DNA from: Acanthosoma haemorrhoidale
Taxonomy: Eukaryota > Arthropoda > Insecta > Hemiptera > Acanthosomatidae
Direction: 5' to 3'
Assembly: GCA_930367205.1 (NCBI GenBank)
Contig: OV884011.1
Coordinates: forward strand, 170,263,226 to 170,327,225
Length of the DNA: 64,000 nt
The position numbers were made by a program, and so were the translations under genes. Positions 47,797-62,200 of this stretch are shown piece by piece. The notes beneath the pieces were generated by a model, which searched no databases, was not told the DNA's origin, and was given only the letters and a program-made list of their open reading frames with translations. Each line of letters opens with the position of its first letter. Position 1 is the first letter of the stretch.

Positions 47797-48012
47797 ATTC
47801 ATTGATGGGCGAAATGACACAATTCAAAAATTCTGTTGCCATTTTTATTTCGCTTTAATTTGATAGATATGACTGGAAGTGACAATTTTAATCTTCTCTA
47901 AAGAAAATTGGTTATATTCGTTACTTGATACCCTTGTTCTTCGGTCTTGATTTCAACTTTGTCAGTTGTTGAGTGAAGCTGTTTTAGTACTTCTCTATGG
48001 TCTATCTTGTTT
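47797..48012 (-). pseudogene. Possible LINE ORF1 (gag-like) relic
   Basis: A minus-strand frame with one internal stop reads VEIKTEEQGYQVTNITNF and SLPVISIKLKRNKNGNRIFE. This resembles the region upstream of the CCHC knuckles in jockey-type ORF1 proteins (EEQGY.V.NV ... PLPMFFVDLE). The knuckles themselves are not seen. Confidence 0.4.
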
Positions 48013-48408
48013 TAATTGCTATGTATGAAATTCTGCAGTTCCTTGGTCTTATTTATCTGATGTGTTAGTATAAATAATGGCATATTATTGTATTTTTCTG
48101 TAAAATGTAAAACCCCAGCACAGTGGGGTCCTCTGTAAATGTTTTTTTACTCTATATAAATTTTGAAAGTTGTTTATTGTAGTGGTTGTCATGGAATCAG
48201 AGTTTTCATGTCTATTTCATTCACACTGGCAGTTATGTCATTTAAATTATTAGTAAGTTCCTGATTTGTTTCATTTCGATATAGTGTTAGAGAGCATTTA
48301 GTAGAAAGAAAGAAAAAAGAGTTGTAGAAGAATACTGAAGAGAGTTGTTAATTATTTGTTGTATTAGATACAATATGTCAATAATTATTACCAAAAAGCA
48401 AATATTTT

Positions 48409-48520
48409 GACAGGGCCAGGGTTCAAAACCAGATCATCCCAATCTCCGGTCCGGTGTTATGTCTCTGAGCTATCACTGCACGATCACTATCCTAGTCAAT
48501 ATCAAATCTTTTTAGCTTTA
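48409..48520 (-). mobile_element. tRNA-derived SINE (copy 3)
   Basis: On the minus strand GATAGCTCAGAGACATAACA, CCGGAGATTGGG and GGTTTTGAACCC give A box, anticodon-like core and B box in tRNA spacing. It shares 5' sequence with copy 2. Confidence 0.65.
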
Positions 48521-49314
48521 GTTTGACATTAAGATCGCTTCAAAAGTGGGTAGAGTCTATCTCAGGACCGTGTAGTTGATTGCCTTACATTTTTTGAGAG
48601 TTAGTTTGTCAACTTAAGGCATTATTTGTAATGAATACTATTTGAATTTGTAATGGAATCAAGTTAATTAGTATTGTATACTAGTTTTTATTTTTTGTTG
48701 TGAATTTTAATTTCCATAGAACTATAAAAACCTAAGTAATAAATAACTAAGTTCATAAATTCAAATTAAAAGTTATGATTGTTTGTGCAAACATCATGGC
48801 ACCAAGGATGGTATGGATGAGGGGTGGAAAAAAACAAAAACCAAGGGGTATAAATAGAAGGTAGTAGATTTAATAACAGGGGCAGGTGTGGTGACCTATA
48901 GTAATGATGTATATATATATGATATATTCAGAGAAAATAAATGTGTGATACTCTTATAATACTACCAGAACATCATGATGCTTGGGTCACCTGGGCTGCA
49001 ACTCACTGGAGTTTGAGGCCCTAATCTGGGTTGTAATGAATGTAGACAGGGAGGGAATAAAAGATCGTTTTTGCTTGGTAATTTTAACAAATGTAACCTT
49101 CTAAAAGTAATTTGCATTCTTGATTACTTAAATGACAATAAAAATTATTGAATTTTTAGTGATTATTAGGTTAAAGAAAAAAAAGTTTAATAATTGAGGA
49201 GTAGTTATAGGAATACCTATCCTATTTTGCATTGATACCTAAGATCATTTGCATCATTCCTTTACTAAAATCAAGTAATGTTCTGTTCTCTCACTTATTA
49301 AATACATTGTATTT
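48521..49314. other. Intergenic AT-rich sequence
   Basis: No coding region, RNA gene or recognised element is visible between the SINE and the piggyBac-like element. Confidence 0.5.
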
Positions 49315-49318
49315 TCAA

Positions 49319-51034
49319 CACGTTGCCGCAAATGACGGCTATAGCCGTCCGATGTTTGGCGATATGTAGGCACACGACGGCTATAGCCGTCGTGCACATT
49401 TTAATCAATAAAAAAAATCGACACTTGTTTACTGATAATCCTCTTTACTATTCACCAATATTTGCGTACACTACGACGGGTCGCCGGTTTGAGCAGCTAC
49501 TACGATGCATCAATGGACATTATACCGGACATGTTGACAGCGTGCCCAAAAATTAAACAAAATTTACCCCATACTCCAGCCAATTCTCGTTAATTTTCAA
49601 GCAGCATATTCACCGTCAAAAACACTTTCATTGGATGAATCCCTTTTGTTGTTTCGAGGTTGGCTAAGTTTCCGACAATATATAAAAGAGAAAAAAAGCA
49701 AGATATGGGATAAAACTATTTGAACTTAATACGCCGGACGGATATGTTCTAAATGTTGAAATTTATCAAGGAAAATCAGACAACATACAGGAAACATCAA
49801 AAACAAGTAGTCTTGTTTTACGGTTAATGCACCCATATTTGAGTAAAGGACATCATCTCTTTATGGACAATTTTTACAACAGTATCGAGCTGTCAAAAGT
49901 GCTGCTAAAACATAAAACCGGAACGCTTCGTTCTAACAGAAAAGGTAATCCGAAAGAAGTAACATCAAAAAAGTTAAAAAGGGGCGAACATATATGGCGT
50001 AGATGAGGTCAAATTTATGTATCGAAATGGCGAGATAAACGGGACGTTTTGTCCATAACAACAAATCATCATCCAGAAATGGTGGAAGTTACTAACAAAT
50101 TTGGACAAAAAAATAATGAACCAAATGATATAGCTGAATACAATTTGAATATGTCAAGAGTTGACAGATGTGATCAAATGATTTCCTATTATTCGTCACC
50201 ATGAAAATCAATAAGATGGTATAAAAAACTTCTTTTTCATCTTTTAGACCTATGCGTTTGGAATTCCTACTTTATCTATCGACAGTTTCATAAATCAACG
50301 ACATTCCTACAGTTTAGAGATTTGCTAATACAATCACTGATCGCACTACCTAATACTGAGATTTCTGGAAAGAATTTAGCGGCATTAACATCTACGCGTG
50401 GTCGACCGAAACAAATAAATTCATTACCACTGACATCCAAAAATTGTACACAACAACATTTCTTGGAAAAGATACCTCCACCTGTTGATTTTCAGCGTAA
50501 AACTTACTTTTTACGTTGCAGACAATGTTCGACCAACCAAATTAGAAAAGAAACGTCATATAGATGTAAAACTTGTCCGCATAAACCACCATTGTGCCCA
50601 GAATGCTTCGAAACCTATCATTTGTAATGCTTTCTTGTATGTATGTAATTTGTTTCCTGAATTAATTTTTACTATTTTATAAGCAAAATAAATTACAAAT
50701 GATAATTTTGTTTCAAACTGATTTTCTTGTCTTAAGTTTACACCTATTTACTCTCTTTTATTCATAGGAATCACTTTGAATTAGTAAAGCAAATGCCTTA
50801 TAGTCGTCACGACGGTCATAGACGTCATTTGTTCCGGAAAGAGAAAAAATGACATGATTAGCAAATGACGGTTATAGCAGTCGACAGTTTTTTTGGAAAA
50901 ACTGTGGCCAAATGTGATAATTTTCATTTCCAAACATACCACTTACACTCGATTTCATCTGGCAGTCATAAACAATTGAAAAAAAAAATGTGTTTCTGAG
51001 CACGATCGTCAAATTAAAAGTGTGCAGCAACGTG
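49319..51034 (+). mobile_element. piggyBac-like element, decayed, with recognisable ends
   Basis: Ends are inverted repeats CACGTTGCCGCA (49319-49330) and TGCAGCAACGTG (51023-51034) with one mismatch. The right flank is TTAA (51035-51038), the piggyBac target, and the left flank is TCAA (49315-49318), one substitution away. Subterminal GACGGCTATAGCCGTC palindromes occur at 49334-49349 and 49376-49391, with related copies at 50811 and 50867. At 1716 bp the element is shorter than the usual 2.3-2.5 kb, so internal sequence is lost. Confidence 0.85.
49410..50626 (+). pseudogene. piggyBac-like transposase, broken
   Basis: Fragments in order are NPLYYSPIFAYTTTGRRFEQ, LSLDESLLLFRGWLSFRQY, MHPYLSKGHHLFMDNFYNS, MSRVDRCDQMISYY, and a C-terminal Cys-rich zinc-binding domain (FLRCRQCS, CKTCPHKPPLCPECFETYHL). 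The three Asp positions of the piggyBac catalytic triad all appear (LSLDES, FMDNFY, RVDRCDQ). In-frame stops and at least one frame change break the gene, and the N-terminal region is missing, so it is inactive. The final about 100 codons (from 50322) remain open. Confidence 0.85.
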
Positions 51035-51621
51035 TTAAGTACATATTTACTTTCTTTATTCAGCCTAATCATCACACACACATTTATTATATAATTTACA
51101 TTATACACAGACACATTTATTATAGAATTTATATTACATATTGAGCTTTCTGTTCAGATAATTTGCCAAGAGGTAGTTTCAGACCTATGCAAGACTCTCT
51201 CTGGTAGGTAGCTGAACCCTAGGGTTTTTCAGAAGTTGCCATAAGTAGCAGTATACATTTTTATTGCTTTGTTAGATGTCTTTGGGAGCTCCCATCTCTA
51301 AGCCGAGTCAGTGTGTCTCTTCCCCTCCATCGCTTTCCTTATACATACAATATTCTACAGTTCAAATCAACATTCTACACTCCTACACAAGACCCATCTC
51401 TCTGACTTTTATAATCCTGCTCACAAAACTGTACCATACGATCATTCCTTCCTTGCTTACTCCATTACTCTGGGGAAATCTTCACATCTCGGACACTTGC
51501 TAGTTTAGGATGATTTATTCATTATATTGTTTACTATATATATATTATTAAAATATTTATTATCATATATTTTTTATATAATTTATTTTTATTCTTTATA
51601 TTTAACTTTTACTTTATCTTA

Positions 51622-52300
51622 AGGTTCTGTTAATAAAAATAGGATAATTCTGGCAAAAGGAATAATTGTTTATTTACACAAATTGATTTAAAGATTGAAT
51701 ATACATTCAAAATAACATTATTAAAACTAACTTAAAATTGTACCTTAACTACTACGTAGCTGGCCAGTGTTTCTTTTATGTTGTGTCCTATGGTGCATTC
51801 TTCCTTTGTCCGGTGCATAGCGTGGTCCGGATCGTCTTCCTTTGTTGTCGCGCCAGGTGAAAGTGAAAAGGGTTGCTACCTCGTGGTGATCATGATCTGG
51901 TCTCCCGGGTCTTCTCAGTCGGGCTGTCCGTGCAAGAGTGACCTTGTGGCCTCGGTCTTTTTCTTAGTACCTTTTCGCTGCCATCTTGATCTCTTGACCT
52001 ACTTGGTTGTTCAATCCTCTTTGGCTCATATATGATTACTTTTCTTGTTTTGAAGTTATTAAAATAAAATATTTATTTATATCATAAATATTGTATATTA
52101 GTAAAAAAAATACAATAAATATTTATATTTAATTATTGATATTATTTTTATTATAAATATTAATGGTAGAGACAAGCAACGAATAGTGTTTAAACATACA
52201 TGAATCGTGATCCACAAATCATTGTTCATGTACGCTCGCTAATTTTGAGTTTTATCTCAAAAACACCATAAAAATCACAACATCAAAATATCACAACAAT
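51622..52300 (-). mobile_element. LTR-like unit, isolated fifth copy
   Basis: The same module as the array at 9577-12300, about 39 kb away: AGGTTCTGTTAATA, AATTCTGGCAAAAGG, minus-strand AATAAA at 51674-51669, CTGGCCAG at 51760-51767, the CTTTTCGCTGCC block, and terminal AAAATATCACAACA. The AT-rich sequence before it also matches the array spacers. Confidence 0.65.
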
Positions 52301-55300
52301 ATATATCCAGATATTTGACTACCACCTTCCTTGGTCTTTATTATTGCACATTTTATTTATTTTTAAATGTGTTGATCCATCTATGACTTTATTTACTGAA
52401 TGAACAAGCTTTTATTTTATCTTATAATTATTTTTTTCTTATATAGGTGTACACTTTTTTTTACTTTGTCATTTTTCTTTATGATGTAATAGTTCTTTTT
52501 GTTAACCAGAAATGAATTTTTATCTGTGCCTCATTGTTATTCATAGAGGACTTTGTCCTGGAATATTTTTTCTATTCTATTCTACATGTACTAATGTATG
52601 TTAAAATTTTATAAGTACACTATAGTGTTCAAGAATTTTATTTACACAAATACACATTAACATTATAACAAAAATTCATTAACTTAGGAATTAAAAGAAA
52701 TATGATAACCATATTCATAAATACACAGATGTAATACAGTGTTTACTTCCAGTTATTTTAATAGAAATAATATTACCATTGAACTTTTTAATTGGCATTA
52801 AGCTATCTTACTGCATATCAAAACATAAATAATTAATATGAAAATCTATATTTGTTTCTAAAACATTTAAAAGAATTGACAGCAAATGTTTCAAAATTCA
52901 CGCCATAAATCGATAGAGATGCAAATGGAAATACTACCTTTCTTAATCTATCTAGATCACTGCCTACACTAGTTTTAAGCTACCCAACCCATGATGTTGG
53001 ACTTTCTTTTCCAATGTATTATTTATAAAAGTTAAAACATGTGAAAAAATGAACAATAAAGATTCGATGTAAAGTAAGTTATTTTAGGCCCTATTTGAAG
53101 GGTGCCTAGTATCATAAAACAGTCCTAATGTTTGATGAAATCGGGCAACTCAATGAATTTATTCACATGTAATACTTATTAAAAAAATGACAAACATTAA
53201 GATTAGGATTAGAGATATACTTTATAATAAAATGCGTGATGCGATTTTTTTAATTGTAACTTTGATCATTTGAAATACAAAAAACATTCTAAATTGACAT
53301 ACTCATGATGCAAATGTATATTTTAAACATGAAATAAATATTTAAAAATAACATACATATATTTTTAATTGATGTTTTAAAAGCAATAATTTATACATTT
53401 CATTAAATTCTAAAAAGCATTCAAGTTTTATCTTAAAAAAATGTAATATAGTTATTTTAATTAAAAAACTAAGACATAGTAAACTACAATTTACAAAAAA
53501 AATTAAAGCAACTAACAAAAATTTAATAAGTACAATTTGAGATTAGTTCTAGGAAATAAACAACAAACAATTTTTTTTGTGTTTTGAATAACATAATTAA
53601 AAAACACTTAAATTAAATTGATGAAGATGACCCAATGCAATTTAAATCTAAAGCAGCTTGTGATAAATAAGTTGAAAGAAAAAAAAAGTTATGGAAGACT
53701 TTTAAATTTAGCAAAAGCTGCTGCTGAGATTTCTTATTTTATAGCATCATAGTTTACAAATAAAAAAACTTTGAACTATCACTCTATTTCCTTAATAACT
53801 TTGTTAGCATTAGTGTTTATTAACTTTTTCATTTATTTTTGAGAATTTTGAGCATACTTAGGATCTTAATAATTGCACTATTTTAATTTGTAAATATCAT
53901 GACACACTCCCTTTATTCCATAGCTGGAAAATGGCTTGGGGAAGATTAGCTATAGCCTGGTGGTCCAGGGTAATGGGGAAACCTATCAGTATCCCTGTTG
54001 TTTTCTGTGCATGTTTTCTAATTTATTCTAATTGACTTTAGATACATTATAAGGAAATACTAATGAAAAAAAATTATATATTAAAATAAAATTAGCAATT
54101 TGAAGGTAATTACAATTGCATATATTAACTCGATAATAGGTTGCACCATAACATTATGTTTATTGCAATATTTAAAAATAGTACAAATTTTGTCAAAATA
54201 ACATTAGTTATTATTTCTATTTTTAATATAAATATTATCATTGCTCCATTACTTTTTTCATAACTTGATTACCATTGAATCCTCCTTGGGTGGCTCATAT
54301 AAAAACAGTTTAAGCTAAATCATTTACAGATGGTTCAGAATATACAATTAACATGGGAAACCAACTGACCAGAAAGTTCAAGATTTCCATTAGATACATT
54401 AATTCATACTATACAGGACACAATGCTGTAGTTGATTTAAATAATTATTTGACTGAAGCTAATAGTAGCAGTTTTATAAAGTGGAATTCATGTGTAAGAC
54501 AAATAGTGCTGCTAATGGCGAGGAAGGTATGACTAACGAGGGGTATTATTTTTTGCTTTGATTTAAACAATAATAAATTTCAGCTTCATGTAAATGTTTC
54601 TGAAATTGAACTAATGCCCTAGGAGGGTTAAATGTTTTTACAGAATGCTGGTTGTAAAATAACTAAAGATCAATTTACTTTGAGATAATTATTTTATTAT
54701 TATTAAGAACACATTCAATGAAGAAAGTTACCTCACAGCAATAATTGAATTGTTTATAGTTAACATAGCTTTTATTGAAGTAAAATTAATAAGTTAATTA
54801 ATTAAATAAATATTTAATTATGAACAGTGAGCTATGAAGCTATTTAAAATACTGTTTATGGAATTAGTTCTCTTGATTTGAGGGCTTATTTATTCTGATG
54901 AACATAAAAATGCTTTTAAGAAATTGAAAAGATTTTACTACCCAAAATAAGTTTATATTCTAGTATGACATTATTAGTTATGAAGGATAAAGAGTTTATC
55001 AGCATTGAGTCCGCAGTAAAAATATGACAACGTTCTCTATTTGTCTACCTTACACCCATATCCCCAATTAATTCACCCCTTAATATTAACGGAACAGATA
55101 ATTATAAACACTTTAATGGATCGCTGAATTGCCTAGCACACCCAACATTTTGTGTAACCTTACAAAAAAAAAAATGGCTAGGAAAGATTTGAGATATATC
55201 ATTATATTGAAGGCACTCAAAAATAATTTATCATACCATTAAACATAAGAATTCTACAACTTCAATCAGATAGTGATGTAAAAACTTTTATGTTTTATTT

Positions 55301-56240
55301 AATCCTAACTCTTACATTGGCCATTTAATTAACATTAGTTGTAGTTGTTACATTAGATTGTATTAATGAATAACAATAAATATTTGGTTTTTCATTTATA
55401 ATAATAATTCACTGTACTCTAAGTAAAATGGATCAATAGTCTAAAAAGGTTTGGAACCCAAAGGCAGAATATCAAAAAGCCTTAAAGAATAAAAAAAAAA
55501 TGTTTTAAGAGGATTTCCCAAAGTTATCAAGGTCTCTTATCTGATGGTTGTGGTAGGAAAACTCTGTGGGGATAATTGAGTGAATCTCAGCAGTATGAAA
55601 GTAAAAAAAAAAATGTGAATTCAAAGTTCGTTACTATGTAATATTCAAACTTATATTTAATACTCTTATCTTATAAAAAATTCCCTATTTTTACCTTAAA
55701 CCTACAATAAGATAATATGCCAGATTATCCTTTTTTTTAATGACATGGTAATGTTGTAATTTTCAGACTCAGTTTAGTCATCCTATCATGAAAAAGTAAA
55801 TTGGTGTGGCATTTTAGATCATAAAATGGTGCAGTATCAGCATTATTAGTTTCCATTTTATGTTATTCCTATGAAATCCTATAAAAGTAATAGTTCTTCA
55901 TATACAAAACTAGAAAAATTGGAAAATATTGTTTCATTTAGTTAATAAATAAACAGTAATTTACATAAATTAACTATTGGCACCGAGAAATGAATAAAAA
56001 ATGTTGGATTTTCATGCGGAATTAGTAGCACTAACTAAATATATATCACAATTATCATTTATGTACAAAATGCAATTAATAATTAAAAAATAAACTCATT
56101 TCTCTGCATTTGTGTGTTTCTCAATGGAAACATAGATGAAGAAAGCAATATAATTTCTTTATGTCCGATAAAGATCTTACATGTCTGACATAGTTCATCA
56201 ATTATGTATAAAGTAGGCAAGTGAATCCATATGAATTCAA
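52301..56240. other. Long AT-rich intergenic region
   Basis: About 3.9 kb with many homopolymer A and T runs. I see no coding region with recognisable motifs, no RNA gene and no clear element. Confidence 0.55.
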
Positions 56241-56246
56241 TTTATT
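56241..56246 (-). terminator. Polyadenylation signal, WBP1/VOPP1-like gene
   Basis: AATAAA on the minus strand, about 20 bp after the stop codon, implying a very short 3' UTR if used. Confidence 0.5.
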
Positions 56247-56264
56247 GACACATTACATTAAAAG

Positions 56265-59200
56265 TTAGAACATATTATCTTGATCAGGTGCAAGGAGTGG
56301 AGAGCTTTCAAATGAAGAAGCTGGAGCCAGCTGTGTCGAAGGAGTTGTTGGTGCAGATCTACTTAACCATCCTTTTCCTAAATACTTGCTTCTTCCGTTT
56401 CCCTGTTGCAAAGTTGTATCTTATCAGACAGGAGGCCAAGAAATATATAAATATTCTATACACAGGTAAAATTATTACTATTAGTATTTGGTCATTTAAG
56501 CTGCATGTAATTTTTTTTTAAATTGTATCTTAATTAATATCCATCTGAAAATAGAGTTTATATAGGACATTGACTTATCAGGCCATCACATCAGCCCCCA
56601 TTAGGCTAAAAAACTTAATTCACAAGTTAAGAGAAACATCCACTTATTAAATGGGTACCTTTATTTTTAATTGAATTCATGAATTTTTATAAGAAATAGC
56701 TCAAAAAAAAGGGAGAAGAAAACCAAACAATTAATCATGTTTCATCAAGTTGATGTTTTTGCATGTTGCCAGGTTTCTGGTTTTGAAAAAACTTATACAA
56801 CTCTAACAATAAACTAAATAATCACTAAAAAAATGATTTTTTTATTATTATTCATATCAAAAGAGTTGTTGGCTCAGAAAGACTAGCTTTACTAAAAGAA
56901 CATAAAAAAATCAAAATAAATTGTAAACTGTCGTATAGTGGCTGGGTTCAGGATCAGTTACCATTAGTTTATGCAAAAAGAAAAGTAAGTAACAATTACA
57001 TGGTGTAGTAGCTTCCCAAGAGTTGGTGTTGTGGCTTGAGGAGGAGAATCAAGTGGTGCAATTGTTACTGAACTAACGTTAGAGAGACCACAGAGTGAAG
57101 GCCGGGCTTGTCTTCGTTCGCACTCCGTTCTCACTACGCAGGAGTCCATATCCTTAGGACAGGGCAATATCTAGACCATATGGGGATGTTAATAATTTTA
57201 TATAATAATTAAATTCAATGATATATTTAAACATTCATACTAAAAAATAAAAAAATAAGGTATAATTTGACAAGTGGAGATTGATATTTCTAATTTTTAA
57301 AACTATGATTCCACGGCTCGGTATGTGTGGGGTGACTATTAGGCCAGTCAAGATGGTGTATAGTCCACATAATGAAAAAGGGGTCTTTGAAAATTAATTG
57401 CCACATTGTACATATCACTTTCAACCAGCCTTCCTCATTTGACAAGCATTAACTTTTTTCAACCAATGAAAGTTATTGCTTACATATAGCTGAACATAGC
57501 AGCTATGACACTTGATTACTTTTGATTTTTACGAATACTGAATTGACGAACACGATAAATAAAAAGTGTTTTCTAATTAAAGGTTTACTTCTACTTAAAA
57601 GTTATTTGAACTTAATAAAAAGTTTTATTTCAGAAGAAACATCAATAACTAATTAAAATGTTTTAATAACATGTTTATTTCCTTAATGGTTATTATCTTT
57701 CTTTTATCAATATTTCTAATCTATATGTCTGTGAAGATTCTTTTGAGGAAATTCATAAATCAAAAGTTATTGAAGTGTTTTATATTTTTAATAATGTTTT
57801 TTCTTACCTAGTTTCAAAATAACTATTTAATAAAGTTTCATTCATATAAGTTTGAAAAATAATAGTGAAAAAAACTGTTTTTGAACAAGTATTTTTGGAA
57901 ATAAAATAATTTTTTTAATAAACATTAACAATTTTTTGTATCCTTGGCTTAAAGGTTTACTCTTACATTAATTGTTTTAATAGAATAAAAAAGAAAGAGT
58001 ATTCAAAATTCTTTTGCTGTATTGACTATTAGAACAATTACATCATAATTTTTAAAAAGAATTGAATTTTTATCTAGTAATGATATTAAATTAATCATAC
58101 TAACCTCATGGCTGGGTGACGTTTGTGCGTTTATTTGTTCAACACTACCAGGGGCACTTGAGTAAGGTGGCGGTATCAAACTGTTGGCCTGAAAATTGTG
58201 GATGCTTCAACTAAATTGTTTATTGAAATTAGATTTAATATACAACTTTCATTATTTGAATGATCGCATTAAAATTTAAAGTTCTTTATGTATTTTTTTT
58301 AGTTGTTACTTATGATTTAGAGTTAAATAGGAAAACTAGTTTCAGTAAATAATATTAACCTCATTCGCAGCACTGCAAAATAAGCTTGAACTCAAAGAAT
58401 CCGCAGTGCTTGTGGCAGAAAGAGAACCTGAAGAAATAATTGAATAAAATAAAAATTTTAATAATTTTCTTAATTGATAGTGGGATCACAATAACTATGT
58501 TTAGAAAGATTTGACTAACCAACGGGTCGCATAATATAATTTCTAAAATATTGGACCATTAAGTAATTCCCTCCTGTTTTGCCATTCTCTGAGTAGCTTA
58601 TCACAAGTGGATAGAGATCAGGCTTTGATGTCACCTAAAACATAGCATTAATTCAACATGAAGTAATTAAAAGAAAATATGTTCATATCTATTTCTTTAG
58701 GTATCACCACCCAAGGTGATTAATTGTTTATATTATAATTAAAGCTATACACTACTATTCTAACTGAAGATTCCCAAAGGAATCGCTATCACTAAGTAGG
58801 ATTCTCACCACAAGTAGTGCAAGTGAGATAGCCGGCGGGACATGCAGTGAGGACAGAAGAGTAGCACTTCACTAAGACGTTGAAATATTCAACTCACATA
58901 ACTGAATGGCAGAGGACAATAGGCAAAGATTAGGTAGATGGACCTCATCACCTTGTTTTGGAAATTTTCTATTTTCTTCACTGCAGATTCAGCACTAAAC
59001 TAAATAGGTCAGGTGTAAAAAAGAAGTGGTCTTAGTAATGTCTTGCCCTGTAACGTAGTAGGTGTAGTAAAAAAAAGTAGATTTTTTGCTTGATGCAGAT
59101 AAAATTAAATAAGCCTTAGATAGCTTGGTGTTTAAATGTTCACTAAATTTTAATGTTATGTCCATGTGTAATTCTAAAAACTTTTACAGGAGCTCATTTT

Positions 59201-62200
59201 TGTTTCTTTTGTGAGTGGGAGGAAATCTCCTGAAGGCACTTAAAGGTATATGCGTATGTGAATAAGCACCACTTTCTAAGGCTTCTAAATCAATACAAAA
59301 ATTTCTTAAAATGTTTCCGGTGTGGAGTGCGATGACACACAGCAGTGTTTGTGAAAGAAACTTAAAAACAAACTGGGAGATATCGAAATAAAGTTAGATA
59401 TAACTAAAATCATAAATGAAAATTTAAACTCTAAAGAGAATGTATCTAGAGTCAAATTATTTTAGATTTACTCTTGCGCCATGCCAGATCTCATTTGAGA
59501 GCCACTCCAGCATATAGCTTAGTAGCCACAAAGTTCTCTATAGAGAAATACTGTTTTTTGTTGTTTTTTTATCAAACCTTTTATCATTTATTGATGTGAG
59601 TTTCACTCTTCTCTGGCATGGGAATGACAGTAGTATTGTAGTAACTTATGTCCAATCATAAAGTTGTGTTTTACTTTGATTTGTGACACTTAGCTGATGC
59701 TAATTTTCTGATATCTACAACAAAAGCACTGAACTTCATCCCATATGATTTTGTACCCAACTTTCAATAATCGATTGAGATCATTATGTACTGTGATATA
59801 TTAGATGCTCGAAAAATTTTAGAATCAAGTAACCATTGATGTTTGAATGTTGTTAAAATATTCTATAATAATAATAAAAAAAAAAATTAGAAACTTTACA
59901 ATAATAAATTTGATTTTGATTAAGTTTAGTATTATTACTTACCTCTGCATATGGAGGTGGTTGGTGGAAAGAAGAACATCTGCTGTAGTTGGGAGGGTGG
60001 TAGAAGGAATCTGGAGTGGGAGGTTCAGATTGAGGCCTATTGGGTCTGGACTTACGTTTCCACAGGCCACAGCCGCAGCCGCACATGACTGCAACTGCGA
60101 TCGCACACCTGCAACACACAAAATGTTTTGTCATTACCAAAAGATGAACATATATTTTTCCTGGACTGGATAAGTGTCTTCAATTTAAAACTAATAAAAT
60201 AAACAATAAATTAAAATCAGGAAAAATTATAATTGCATTAAAAAAAAAGAGCTGTGTATGTAATAAGAATTATCCAATAAAATCAATTAACATAAAAAAT
60301 TTACTGTTGGAATTTATATGCAAAAATTATACTATAAGCTTACAATTATGGGGCAAAATAAAGATTGTAATGAATAAAACCTAGAGAAAATACTTATAAT
60401 TGAAATGAATAAGTTAAAAATAAAGTGTGGCAGCTCACCAAAGGTACCAATGATTCCAAAAGATAAGAGATAAGAGGTTTTGAGAGGGGGGTGCGTAGAG
60501 GTAGCAACATCCCAAAGTGCAACATTGTTTTGGGGGGTCACAGCTGAAAAAAAAAATTATATAAAATCATAAGTTGCAACATTTTATTATTAAATCAAAA
60601 ATTAATTGTCAAACTTTTTTTATTTTAAAAATATGGTCCTGAGCGAGCAATAATTAGTAGAGATTGCTAGGAAACAATTTGTGAAGAATCGAAAGTAAGC
60701 TTGAACAATAGTCTTTCAGAATGAAACAGTTCTGATGACTGGCTTGAGATGTGAATTGTAAATGTCAAACAAATACATATAAGTTTTATTAAGTACTTAT
60801 TGTAAACATAATTAGCTATGTGATAAAGAATCTGTGTTGGATTCTTCACATTCTTTGATGAATTTTCTACTTAACATTGTTATGACCTAGAGAATGAAAA
60901 ATAATGACAATTCATTAAAAATGATTAATTGTCATTAATTTAATAATCACTTGGTAATAGATGCATAGATAATCATGTGTTGAAAATTAAATACCCTATT
61001 GGGTAATAAGCAATTAACTTGGTAAAAGATATATATTTTTTGCATTTTATTTATATTTAGTACATTGAATAAGGTGCCAAATTGACTAATAATATGTAAT
61101 TTGGTAACCATGGTAATTGATAAATTGGTAACCAATCAATGTAATTTGGAACTGTAATTTCAAAAATCTATTAAAACTGTTATTAAAATAGTGTTCACAT
61201 ATTTAATTGAACTCATGTTTGTTGTAGAGGAAAGACATTTTTCATAGCAGTTCCATTTGATGCCTTAATCAGGAAGATCTTGATGTCATAAGTAATAATA
61301 TGTAATAAGTGTAGGACTTTTAGTAGAAAATACTTTTTCTTAACATAGATAACAATAAATAACCATCATATCAAGAAAATGTTTTAAATAAATGTCAAGG
61401 GGTATCAAGTTTTTCATAGAATGAATTTAATCTTAACTAAATAATGCAAAAATAATACACCCCAAAAAACAATTTTAAAGTTGTCAGTGATAGTACAGAA
61501 ATTGTAATTAGTTATAAAGTATGCCTTAAATCACTAACATTTATTTATACATTATTATTTGTGTACTATTTGTAGATTTAATTAGTCTTTGGTAGCTACT
61601 CAGAAAATTTCCATTTTTATATCATAAATTACTGCTTTACCTAGTATTAATCTTAATTTTTTTATTTTTATCAAAACAATTTATGTTTTATTTTTGTAAC
61701 TTGTAGAATCTTATTATACTATAGTACCAGGCTCTTTTAAATTTATGGTTACCAAACATTACCAGTTTTCTGAAGCAAGGGATAAATTAGAGGCAGTTTT
61801 CATTTAAACCTTTCATTTCTCAATTCATGGAATCAGTATATTCGAAAGTTCATATCAGTACAATTTATCAATATTCATTTAATATATTACCGTTACTATT
61901 TGGCTTATGTTAATCTAGTCTAAATAATCACTGCATAGAATTGTTAATTAAAAAAGGTATTATAGGGGGTTAAACAGAGCCTGAATGTGTCTCATTTTCT
62001 TGTTCAGAAAAGAAACTATTTGACAGCTGCAATAGTATGATCAACACATATTAAAATATTTTTTAAGCAAGAAGAAAAATTAATTTTTTTTTCAACATCC
62101 AGACAAACCTTGGAACTTGGAAAAACTATGTAGAAAATACAAAAATGATGAGAAATCCAGAACGACTACACCGATCCAGACAAAACAACCAAAGGCCTAT

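Noticed and set aside
59847..60173. Open frame of 108 codons on the + strand
   Set aside because: It overlaps the WBP1/VOPP1-like membrane exon, which is supported on the minus strand by splice phases and motifs.
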